35,151 nt of DNA, taken from Nitrospirales bacterium (lineage in GTDB: Bacteria; Nitrospirota; Nitrospiria; Nitrospirales; UBA8639). The translations under genes and the position numbers were made by a program. Below the pieces are notes generated by a model, which had not been told where the DNA came from, did not search any database, and worked only from the letters and a program-made list of their open reading frames with translations. Positions 1 to 7,748 of the stretch are shown here, in pieces. The stretch covers positions 1 through 35,151 of the forward strand of contig JALDRK010000039.1 of NCBI GenBank assembly GCA_031315915.1, written 5' to 3'. Numbering within the stretch: position 1 is the first letter of the stretch; each line of letters begins with the position of its first letter.

Positions 1-728
1 TGTTCCATGACGTCGGATATCGGGCCCTTCCCATGAAGGTGAAATTCGTTACCGGAGGGATCAAGGTTGAAGCCGATCCTGAATTAGGCAAGCTCCATCC
101 CGACCTGGGGAGGCAACTGATGGCCTCTTTCCCGGGATCGGAAGAATCGGTGTTGGAGATCATTCGACAACATCATGAGCGATGTGATGGCTCCGGATTT
201 CCCCGGGGCCTTTCTGGAGAGCAGTTAAGTTTGCTTCCCCGCATTGTCATGGTGGCGGACCGATATGATGAACTGTGTAACGCTCCGAATCCCGAATCCA
301 GTCTGAACCCGCACGAAGCGCTCTCCCGGCTGTACCGGCATGTGGTCATGAAGGGGGATTCAGCCAAATATTGTCCTCATGTGGTCCAAGCGCTGGTCCA
401 GGCCATCGGAGTGTTTCCGCCGGGTACCCTGGTGGAACTCAGTGACGGATTCATGGGCATTGTGTCCACCATTAACATTGAGAATCCTGCGCGGCCCATC
501 ATTTTGCTCTATGCCCCGTGGTTGTGTCGGAACGATGGGCTACTGGTGAATCTGGCGAAAGATGCTCGCTTGGATATCAAACGGGCGGCCCATCCGAAAG
601 ACATTCCCACGCAAATGCTGGCCTATCTGAGTCCAAGACGAATGGCCATGTTTGCCCATGCGACCGAACCGACCACCATGGCCTTCAACAGCCGTCGGAG
701 CCAACTTCTGAAACCCGCTCTCCGTTAG
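1..728 (+). CDS. HD-GYP domain protein, 5'-truncated by window edge
   Basis: This is the C-terminal part of an HD-GYP phosphodiesterase, a family that hydrolyses the second messenger cyclic di-GMP. The open frame runs in from the left edge: before the first internal ATG (33) it reads FHDVGYRALP, which carries the HD metal-binding dipeptide, so that ATG is not the true start. The HHERCDGSGFPRGL segment and the following RIVMVADRYDEL are the classic second half of the HD-GYP core. After the core comes a ~110-residue tail (GTLVELSDGFMGIV and onward) of the kind often seen after HD-GYP domains. The upstream part, possibly a receiver or sensor domain, is outside the window. The family call is firm. 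Activity cannot be judged without the N-terminus. Confidence 0.9.
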   Translation, partial: FHDVGYRALPMKVKFVTGGIKVEADPELGKLHPDLGRQLMASFPGSEESVLEIIRQHHERCDGSGFPRGLSGEQLSLLPRIVMVADRYDELCNAPNPESSLNPHEALSRLYRHVVMKGDSAKYCPHVVQALVQAIGVFPPGTLVELSDGFMGIVSTINIENPARPIILLYAPWLCRNDGLLVNLAKDARLDIKRAAHPKDIPTQMLAYLSPRRMAMFAHATEPTTMAFNSRRSQLLKPALR

Positions 729-840
729 TCTTTGCCTTCCGACCGTTCTCCTGGCTTCACTGGGATGTTGATGACATTTCTCAAAACCCCTGTCTTATCA
801 AACATGAAAGAATCGTCAATGACAGAAACATCCTCTGGAG

Positions 841-868
841 TTGAACCTTAAGTCAAAAGGAGTACAAT
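841..868 (+). promoter_or_regulatory. Putative sigma-70 promoter for the REC-PAS-PAS gene
   Basis: TTGAAC (841-846) and TACAAT (863-868) are separated by 16 nt. The expected transcript start is near 875, about 35-60 nt before the two candidate start codons of the downstream gene. This is a match by eye to the sigma-70 consensus only. Confidence 0.5.
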
Positions 869-910
869 AAAACCCCATTGTTTCAATGGTTCGCCAACTG
901 GGAGTGATCT

Positions 911-2662
911 TTGTGGAAAAGCAGGGAAACTACCATGGTGACTTCTCAACTTCCCATCCCTCGCATTCTCGTCGTGGATGATGAGACGGATATTTGTCTG
1001 GCCCTGAGCGATTTATTGGGAAGCGAAGGGTTTCAGGTCGAATCCGTCGAGACCGGAGCGGAAGCCTTACGTCGGGTATCCCTGGCCCACTCGTATAGTC
1101 TCGTCATTCTGGATCTCGGTCTTCCCGACATGGATGGGTTAACGGTTCTTCAACGATTGCATGTTCAGGACAAGACCCTTCCGGTGATCATTCTCACCGC
1201 CCATGGCGATCAAAAAGAAAAGCTTGCCACCTTGCAACATCATGCCTTTGCCCATCTGATTAAACCGTACGATCGTCGGGAAGTACTGGCAATGGTACGC
1301 CGGGCGGTCGACGTCAAAACTCTTAGCGTGAAGGCGGCCCTCGCCGAACAGGCGTTGGCATCCACCGAGGCCCAACATCATCAGGAACAGAAACGGACCC
1401 AAACCCTGTTATCCGAAAGTGAGCAACGGCTCCGCTTAGCCCTGCAGGGCGGCGATATGGGGATCTGGGATTGGGATATCGTTTCTGATCGGGTTATCTG
1501 GTCCGAGGAGGTGGCAAGGTTGTTCGGTGTAACCGACGGCCCTTTACCTCACACCTTCAAGGAATTTCTTCCTTTGGTCTATCCCGAGGATCGGAATATG
1601 GTCGCTCAAGCGGTTCGTCTGACCTTGGGGGACAATGCGCCGTTTGTGCTCGACCATCGCATTCTGTGCCCCTCAGGGGAGATCCGATGGTTGAGTTGCA
1701 AAGGACAAGTAATCAGAAATCATCAGGGGCAAGCTCAACGTATGCTGGGGACGGTCCAAGACATCACCCGCCGTAAGGAACAGGACCTTCAATTGCGTGA
1801 AAGTGAGTTACGGTTCCGTGAAGTGGTCGAAGCGATTCGAGAGGTCTTTTGGGTCAGTAATCCTGAGAAAACGGAGATCTACTATATCAGCCCCGGATAT
1901 GAAAGCATCTGGGGCCGATCTTGTTCCAGCCTGTATGCCTCCCCACAGTCCTGGATGGACAATATTCATCCTGACGATCGGGTTCGGATTCGGGAGCGCG
2001 CCATGACTCAACAGGTGGGAGGACATTATGAAGAGGAATACCGCATTGTGAAACCGGATGGCGCAATTCGATGGATTCGCGACCGCGCCTTTCCCGTCCA
2101 GGATAAAACGGGTGCGATATATCGTATCGTTGGCGTTGCGGAAGATATCACGGCTCAGAAACGTGTGAGGCACGGACTTCAGGCCTTGGCGGATGCATCC
2201 TGGAGGTTAAAGGGCCCCACACTGTTTCGAACCTTGGTCTGGGAGATGGCTTCAATCCTCAATGTAAAATTTGCGTTTATCGCCGAACATCTCAAGGAGG
2301 GACCACCCAGAGCGCGAACTCATGCTTCTTTGCAGGACGGGGAATTTGCCGATCCCCTGGAGTATTCGATGGCCGGGACACCATGCGAGGAGGTGTGGAA
2401 AGGGAAGCGAAGTTTTTGGGGCGAGCAGGTTCGTCAACACTTTCCCGATGATCCATGGTTGGTTCAATGGGGTGTCGAATCTTATTTCGCGCATCCTATT
2501 CAGGCAATGGAGGGAACGGTCATCGGGCATGTGGGGGTGATGGATGTACGTCCCATGGTCCAAGATCCCTTGTGGTCGGGGATTCTGGAATTTGTCGCCC
2601 TGCGATCAGGAGTGGAATTTTCTCGTTTAAGTTTGGATCCCATTCCTAAACGTTCGCCCTAA
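911..2662 (+). CDS. Response regulator with two PAS domains and a GAF-like end, no output domain
   Basis: A 583-residue cytoplasmic signalling protein. Residues ~18-130 are a receiver domain: acidic pair D23/D24, phospho-acceptor D68 in LVILDLGLPDMDG, T96 and K118 in LIKPY. Two PAS/PAC units follow (~172-288 ending DITRRKE, ~298-415 ending VGVAEDITAQK), then a GAF-like region (~425-573). The protein stops there. No histidine kinase, GGDEF, EAL or HTH domain is present, and the downstream DNA shows no remnant of one. It may sense and pass a signal by protein contact, possibly with the HD-GYP protein just upstream. The start at 911 is TTG with GGAG seven bases upstream; an ATG at 935 is an equally possible start. 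Domain calls are firm; the partner is unknown. Confidence 0.85.
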   Translation: MWKSRETTMVTSQLPIPRILVVDDETDICLALSDLLGSEGFQVESVETGAEALRRVSLAHSYSLVILDLGLPDMDGLTVLQRLHVQDKTLPVIILTAHGDQKEKLATLQHHAFAHLIKPYDRREVLAMVRRAVDVKTLSVKAALAEQALASTEAQHHQEQKRTQTLLSESEQRLRLALQGGDMGIWDWDIVSDRVIWSEEVARLFGVTDGPLPHTFKEFLPLVYPEDRNMVAQAVRLTLGDNAPFVLDHRILCPSGEIRWLSCKGQVIRNHQGQAQRMLGTVQDITRRKEQDLQLRESELRFREVVEAIREVFWVSNPEKTEIYYISPGYESIWGRSCSSLYASPQSWMDNIHPDDRVRIRERAMTQQVGGHYEEEYRIVKPDGAIRWIRDRAFPVQDKTGAIYRIVGVAEDITAQKRVRHGLQALADASWRLKGPTLFRTLVWEMASILNVKFAFIAEHLKEGPPRARTHASLQDGEFADPLEYSMAGTPCEEVWKGKRSFWGEQVRQHFPDDPWLVQWGVESYFAHPIQAMEGTVIGHVGVMDVRPMVQDPLWSGILEFVALRSGVEFSRLSLDPIPKRSP

Positions 2663-2902
2663 AAGTTTTAAGGAATGAGTCTGTGGGATAATCGCGAAAG
2701 GCTAAAGAACATATGTTTCTCTGTCCCGGTTACATCGCCTGAGAGGGGATCTATGGAGTGGTGACCTTGCCTTTTGGTAATTCGGGGATTCCTTGTAGAA
2801 GAAGGGCACGAGCGAAATAACTGCAGGTAAGGCAGTCCGTAATTCTTCTTGTGTGAAAATCAACAGAAATATGATGGTTCCAAGACCTAGCCACCAGGGA
2901 TT

Positions 2903-3493
2903 TTAAGGCTGCCATATACTCTGACCTTTTTTCTTGTTCTTGTTTTTCAGTTCATCGCGTTCTCCTGCCATTTGAACGAATTCCCTGAAACTGGTATTCA
3001 TCAACCTCAGGTCAGGATCAAAAACGATTAATCCCTTTGTGAGCAAGGGCTCTAAGCCTGGGTGTTCAATATGAATATATCGATCCTTAGCCAAATGATA
3101 TAAGGCTAATTGTTCATCCACGGTCAAAGATTGCCAAATTTGCTCGTAATAGCCCTTGGCCATCTGGAGAATAGCTTCCCTGACGGCATCCTCGGTTATC
3201 CCGACTTTAGACTTTCCTTTTAGGAGGTGTTCATAGATGTTTTCGATATTCAGAAGAGCTGGACTGACGCGACATTCGTCGTGTATGAATGTTTTTAATT
3301 TTTTCCTGAGGGTGGGAGTGTTCTTCGGGACGATCTCTTGTGTGGAGATGTGATTTTGGATGTGAAACATATAGAAGGAACCCAACAGAGAATGCCATCG
3401 GGCTTCCTCGGGACCGAGTCTGGCCTCGGTCTCATCGAAACGGAATGAAAACGGGTCAACGTTGGAGAAAATGGTGGTAGCAAATTTTGTCAT
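2903..3493 (-). CDS. C-terminal segment of a membrane P-loop NTPase (separate frame)
   Basis: A 196-residue frame that reads as the end of the NTPase encoded immediately upstream. It opens with TTIFSNVDPF, a hydrophobic strand ending in a polar motif as in sensor-1 segments of AAA/STAND ATPases. It ends with a helical, winged-helix-like part (YYEQIWQSLTVDEQLALYHL, then GLIVFDPDLRLMNTSFREFV). The preceding fragment stops at 3504-3506, only 10 nt before this ATG. Losing one base from the five-T run at 3510-3514 (five A in the message) fuses the two frames as LEKSRNESMTKF. AGGA lies eight bases before the ATG, so independent translation from a genuinely split gene is also possible. Three other segments of the same protein lie upstream on this strand. 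Confidence 0.6.
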   Translation of the reverse strand: MTKFATTIFSNVDPFSFRFDETEARLGPEEARWHSLLGSFYMFHIQNHISTQEIVPKNTPTLRKKLKTFIHDECRVSPALLNIENIYEHLLKGKSKVGITEDAVREAILQMAKGYYEQIWQSLTVDEQLALYHLAKDRYIHIEHPGLEPLLTKGLIVFDPDLRLMNTSFREFVQMAGERDELKNKNKKKGQSIWQP

Positions 3494-3503
3494 GGATTCG
3501 TTC

Positions 3504-3965
3504 CTACTCTTTTTCTAAAGTCAAGATGTTGGCGATGATTTTTCCTGACCGTGTATCCCGTTTTATTTCCACAACTAAGTCACCAATAGTCATTTTTCTT
3601 TGTTTTTCTGAATCGGTTAAGGAGACAGTTTTTTGTTCTTCGGAGGTTTGGGAGGTATACGTGAATAACCACTCCAAAAATGCAAGTTTCCTGAGGTTGT
3701 GACTCGGGTTCTTCCATTCGGTGTCCAGGTGGTCGATAAAAATACGGCCTGTTTGCCCTTCCGGGAGCTTCAATGCCTTAATCCGCTCGGCTACATGCTC
3801 TTGCCATGTATCTGGTGGATGGCCTTTCAAATCGACATAGATTGTATTTTGAGGAGAATCTTTTTCCAGTTGACGAGCGAGAGTCGTTTTCCCTTGTCCT
3901 GGAAATCCCAATAGAAGATTCTGCGTGAGTCTTTGGGGGTGAAGGGATTCTCCCAGGGAAGCCAA
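3504..3965 (-). CDS. P-loop NTPase segment of the membrane sensor protein (frame fragment)
   Basis: A 153-residue frame carrying the nucleotide-binding core. The Walker A motif is GFPGQGKTT (residues 20-28) and the Walker B-like strand is RIFIDHLD (74-81). The apparent TTG start at 3965 is unlikely to be real. The frame continues upstream without a start codon to the stop of the 4020-7250 frame, and the sequence before the P-loop (SLASLGESLHPQRLTQNLLL) follows naturally from a transmembrane segment in another frame (4018-4128). Adding one base to the A-run at 3968-3971 joins that segment as RHFSLASLGES. It is best read as the cytoplasmic NTPase domain of the large membrane protein. No close family is recognised beyond P-loop ATPase. 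Confidence 0.65.
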   Translation of the reverse strand: MASLGESLHPQRLTQNLLLGFPGQGKTTLARQLEKDSPQNTIYVDLKGHPPDTWQEHVAERIKALKLPEGQTGRIFIDHLDTEWKNPSHNLRKLAFLEWLFTYTSQTSEEQKTVSLTDSEKQRKMTIGDLVVEIKRDTRSGKIIANILTLEKE

Positions 3966-4019
3966 GGAAAATGGCGGATGAATAGCAAAGGATAAAAAGA
4001 CGGTACGGTCGGCAATAAT

Positions 4020-7000
4020 TTAGGTATGACCAAGAGCCATAGAACATAGAGAGTCGCAAGGATTAGATATGCAAGGGTTAAGGAAATTGTCTGGAGTAAA
4101 GTAATGTGAAGGTGAATAGATATCTTGGAAAAACCAAGACGAAGGGGAATTCTGGTAGCCAATTGTAAGTTCGATGGAGACGCTCCCGTTGGAAATAGAA
4201 ATGCCTTCCCACCATTGGGTATTCAAAGATTTGGTCTTTTTTGATTTCCCAAAGTATTTTGTGCGAGAGCCATTCGCCGCAACGAACCCCCACAATGACG
4301 TGTTTTTCAACAGCGGGGTGAAAGGTTGGCTTAGTAAAGCGTATATTTCTTCAAATAGACTAGCTTTTTCGTTAATGCGCGAGTCCGTGTAAGGACACCG
4401 ATGCCAGTATGTTTTCAGGAAAAAATCCGGGTATAAACCATAAGATTTAACCGAATTGTTTACGGGGGAGGAAATAGACAAATCATTCGGACAGATGGGA
4501 GTCCGATCAAGGATCAGAGCGTTGGGCTGCCCTTTCCAGTCAGAAGAATTCACAAATTTTTTGTTTGACGTCTGATAGGATCGAAATGTTTCCAATATTT
4601 GATATTGGGAGAATACCCGCATTTCCATCTGAAGGACGCTGACAAAACAGCCAAAAGCTGGAAGCGCACCTAAGAGCAGTAGGAAAGATGAGGCAAGGAG
4701 AGAATAACCATACGGATAAAAAAATGGCTTTGTTTCTGTGAGGATTCGGCGGTGAATATGACAAACAGTTTGACCAAGCTGGCCGCGGTTTTTTGAGGCG
4801 AGCCGTAAGATAAAGAAAGCGGCAACCTGTGCAAGGAGAACCATCGGCGGAATAAATAATCCGAGCCAGAGTTGTCGATCCGGATTCCCGAATGAGTCGT
4901 AAAGTTCAGAGAACCCTAGCCCAAAACCGATCGTGTTTATTAGACATAAGACCAGGTAATAAACCGAGTATCGCAATTTGGGCCAAAGCCATGGGGCTTT
5001 CCGATGTGGACCTGGACGCTTGAGAAAGAACCAGCAGATTGCGTAGATGATGAGCGACCATGCCCCATAGAGAGAGCCGGCAATAAGGAGCCCCGTTAAA
5101 TTGACGGAACGGAGAATTTCCTGATCCCGATAGACAACTAGCGACCAGGGGACATGCTCGAGCGGGAGGAGGTAGAAACTCGTGGAATTCCCCCAATAGG
5201 AGCCCTCGGTGTGTCCTGCGGTTTGAGCCGTGAGCAAATCTTGCAGAGTCGAACTGTGGTCGGTTTCAACCAGAAATTGTTCCCGCAAATTCCGGCCTTT
5301 TTGAGAATGAAACAAAACCCGGTGGTCCTGCTCGTCTATGACGGCGAATCCCACGCCTGGAGGCAAGATCAGGGGCTCCATAAGAGAGGCGAGTCGGAAT
5401 TCGATGGCGGCGACCCAACCGGCTTTCGAATTATTCAAGGAACTGAGCATGGAGGCCACCACAGTGTTGAGGCCGGTCGTCCAGGAAATAATAGGTTGCA
5501 AAAAGAAGGTGTAATAGGGCGGTCCGGTGGTTTCAGGGTGTTTGGGTAAGCGCCATGAAGGAGCGGAAGGGTTGAGGATTGCCTGAACGTATTCCCTATT
5601 GTGTAAGGGAAAGTTTTTAGTGATCCCTTGAACGGGTTTCCCGGAAAACTCCTTGTTTGCCCAGTTGATCCGGAGGAATCCTTGCTGATCCATCCAGAAT
5701 AGATACAGAAATTCGGAATAACAGAAATGGTTAGATTCAGATCTTGACGATACACGTGGCTCACTGCAGGGATGTTCAATGTGTTCCTCCGACAGTACGG
5801 GATGTGTCTCCGAATTTTGATTATTGTCCGGTGTTGCAGTGACCTCCCGGAAATCGTCCTGTAAATAAGTGCTATGATCGAAGGCGTCCAGGGTATACAG
5901 AACAGAATGCAATTCCTGTAGAAAGCTTTCCTTAATATCTTTAGCAGATTGTTCCAAACGAGTCCGAAGCTCCTGTTTCCCTTCTTTATACACGGCAAAG
6001 TCCAAGGCCAGGAAGGTGAAAAGTCCGGTCCCCAGGAGAGCAGACAACACTAAGGCCAGAACATGAGAGGCCCGGAGAGGATCGGTAGGACCCATCATTT
6101 TGAGATGGAGTAGGGGAAGGGTAATGACCAAAATAAGAAGGAGAAACATCATTCCTAAGAGAGCGGTTGAGGAAATGGCTAAGGCGCTATTGTGAAACTT
6201 CTCTTCATCTATCAACCCTACAAGAATCCATTCTTGAGATTGAAATCCTGGAATCTTAACGGTGTACGTGAAGGCCTCGTAGGCATGTCCGAAAACGAAG
6301 ACTCTGATGCGATCGTTTTTATTGACATCCGACGAGGTTGAACCATTTTCCAGTGTTTGTTGAGGAGTGGTGAGGGTATCCCACCAGGATCCGGAGGATT
6401 CCCGTTGGATCAATTCATTAAAAGAGTGTACGGTAAATTCCCTGGTACCATTATGATAAAGGAGTGGGTGGTTGGCAGAGGTTGTTGAGGGATTTTCAGC
6501 CGATTCGTAAAGAAGGACCTCATCGAAAATAGCGCTGTTCTGGAGCCCATTTAAAAATGATGAGAGATTAATGGTTCCGGTAACCTGGATTTGTTTGTCA
6601 GCAAAAAGAAGTTCAATAGTTGGAGTCGGTTGTCTAGAAAGAACCTTTAGTGTCCTCAGTGGCCCAAGTTCCTTATGTTTCTGGCCTCTTTCCGGTTCCT
6701 TCCGATAATCGAATTGTATGTTCAATAATCCTTCTGTTGCACATAATTCACGTAGTTGTTTTTCCAAGACAGTTTTTCGTTTTGGATAGACATATTTAAA
6801 TCCTTTAAAATTGGAGAGATCGGGTTTGTTTGAATCGGAGCTACATGGCCATTCCAAATTTTCCTTGTTGCCCATGTTCGGTGAAAGGGGTCGTTTATCT
6901 ATTTCTTGATTTGTTAGTACGCTCCGTTTCCACAATTTTCGTTTATCATGAGATATTTCTGTTAAGGAGTATCGTGCCTTTTCTTCCGAGGTTTCGGTTA

Positions 7001-7250
7001 ATTCTTTAACGGGCAACTCAAACACCTTTTCATAGCTCTGAACCTTTTGGCGGATGTCTTCGCCCCACAAATGCAGCAATCGAAAATTTCGCTGAACGAG
7101 GTACTGCTCATTTTCCGTCACATATATCCAACCCCAACCTCCGAATGCTCCGAGAAGCATGAGCACGACCATCGTCGCTCTCTTGGGAGTTAGAGAACTT
7201 GTACCGACTTGTTTGAGGAGGGTGGAGAAATGGGAAAAATTTGGAGTCAT
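4020..7250 (-). CDS. Large multi-pass membrane sensor, N-terminal part of a membrane NTPase
   Basis: A 1076-residue frame. It has one transmembrane helix near residues 25-44, an extracytoplasmic domain (45-355), two helices (356-383, 394-421), a second extracytoplasmic domain resembling a double Cache fold (~440-710, ending VPWSLVVYRDQEILRSV), four more helices (717-743, 761-780, 795-817, 848-873) and a third extracytoplasmic domain (~874-1035). After residue ~1039 the frame becomes atypical and stops. One base fewer in the A-run at 4129-4133 moves it into a frame encoding an eighth helix (TLLQTISLTLAYLILATLYV) and then the P-loop domain at 3504-3965. With three such corrections the gene would cover 2903-7250 and encode ~1448 residues. 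The ATG at 7250 is preceded by GAGAAAG. The family is not recognised; a ligand-sensing, ATP-driven switch is inferred. Confidence 0.75.
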   Translation of the reverse strand: MTPNFSHFSTLLKQVGTSSLTPKRATMVVLMLLGAFGGWGWIYVTENEQYLVQRNFRLLHLWGEDIRQKVQSYEKVFELPVKELTETSEEKARYSLTEISHDKRKLWKRSVLTNQEIDKRPLSPNMGNKENLEWPCSSDSNKPDLSNFKGFKYVYPKRKTVLEKQLRELCATEGLLNIQFDYRKEPERGQKHKELGPLRTLKVLSRQPTPTIELLFADKQIQVTGTINLSSFLNGLQNSAIFDEVLLYESAENPSTTSANHPLLYHNGTREFTVHSFNELIQRESSGSWWDTLTTPQQTLENGSTSSDVNKNDRIRVFVFGHAYEAFTYTVKIPGFQSQEWILVGLIDEEKFHNSALAISSTALLGMMFLLLILVITLPLLHLKMMGPTDPLRASHVLALVLSALLGTGLFTFLALDFAVYKEGKQELRTRLEQSAKDIKESFLQELHSVLYTLDAFDHSTYLQDDFREVTATPDNNQNSETHPVLSEEHIEHPCSEPRVSSRSESNHFCYSEFLYLFWMDQQGFLRINWANKEFSGKPVQGITKNFPLHNREYVQAILNPSAPSWRLPKHPETTGPPYYTFFLQPIISWTTGLNTVVASMLSSLNNSKAGWVAAIEFRLASLMEPLILPPGVGFAVIDEQDHRVLFHSQKGRNLREQFLVETDHSSTLQDLLTAQTAGHTEGSYWGNSTSFYLLPLEHVPWSLVVYRDQEILRSVNLTGLLIAGSLYGAWSLIIYAICWFFLKRPGPHRKAPWLWPKLRYSVYYLVLCLINTIGFGLGFSELYDSFGNPDRQLWLGLFIPPMVLLAQVAAFFILRLASKNRGQLGQTVCHIHRRILTETKPFFYPYGYSLLASSFLLLLGALPAFGCFVSVLQMEMRVFSQYQILETFRSYQTSNKKFVNSSDWKGQPNALILDRTPICPNDLSISSPVNNSVKSYGLYPDFFLKTYWHRCPYTDSRINEKASLFEEIYALLSQPFTPLLKNTSLWGFVAANGSRTKYFGKSKKTKSLNTQWWEGISISNGSVSIELTIGYQNSPSSWFFQDIYSPSHYFTPDNFLNPCISNPCDSLCSMALGHT

Positions 7251-7748
7251 GGAATCTTTCTCATGAACAACAGTTTATCTAAATGTCCCAAGGCATTCTT
7301 CCACGGAAAAGTCTGATGAGTACCGAAAAACAGCAAGAGGTATGCCTCTTCATAAATTGCCTGACCCAAGATGCCGAAATTTAAGTGAATTCAGGAGATT
7401 TTTGATCTGATCACATGCCAGTGTGCTCTGAGAGAGCAGGTTGCCTACTATGCCGATCCATAAAAAACCCAAAATGTATCGATCAATGATCGCTGCTCTG
7501 TGCGTAAGGAAGAGCACACGATCCGTGAAGTATCCAAAGAGATACAGGCATTATCTCTTTGGATACTTTTCCCTCAAAGCCATTTGCAGTTCAGCAGGCA
7601 TCGGGATTCAACAATGGGAACAGGAGCGAATTGTGATGGAGGTTCAGGAACTCTCAACGCGACAGAAATTTTGGAACACGCATTTCGTTTCCGTTTGGAG
7701 AGGTGAGAAGGCAGATGTTCTTGATGATGAAGGCGGGACCGGTGGAGT
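7251..7748. other. Intergenic region, no convincing gene
   Basis: About 500 nt lie between the membrane NTPase start and the end of the DUF3482 GTPase gene. Two overlapping plus-strand frames (7441-7752, 103 codons; 7500-7706, 68 codons) have no recognisable domain or good ribosome-binding site, so I do not call them genes. The region should hold the NTPase promoter on the minus strand, but I could not pick out a convincing one. It contains the inverted repeat listed separately. Confidence 0.5.
7528..7568. repeat. Perfect 17-bp inverted repeat (hairpin)
   Basis: The arm AAGTATCCAAAGAGATA (7528-7544) is matched exactly by its reverse complement at 7552-7568, with a 7-nt loop CAGGCAT. The stem is AT-rich and the right arm runs into a short T tract. 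It could act as a weak terminator, a dimeric regulator site or a remnant of a mobile element. No gene assignment is possible. Confidence 0.75.

Noticed and set aside
3480..3520. Programmed -1 frameshifting at the A5 run between the two NTPase frames
   Set aside because: The run is only five A and does not form a canonical slippery heptamer. Two other indels in the same gene make error or decay more likely.
5154..5549. Plus-strand frame of 131 codons inside the sensor gene
   Set aside because: It is antisense to the Cache-like domain region and has no coding features of its own.
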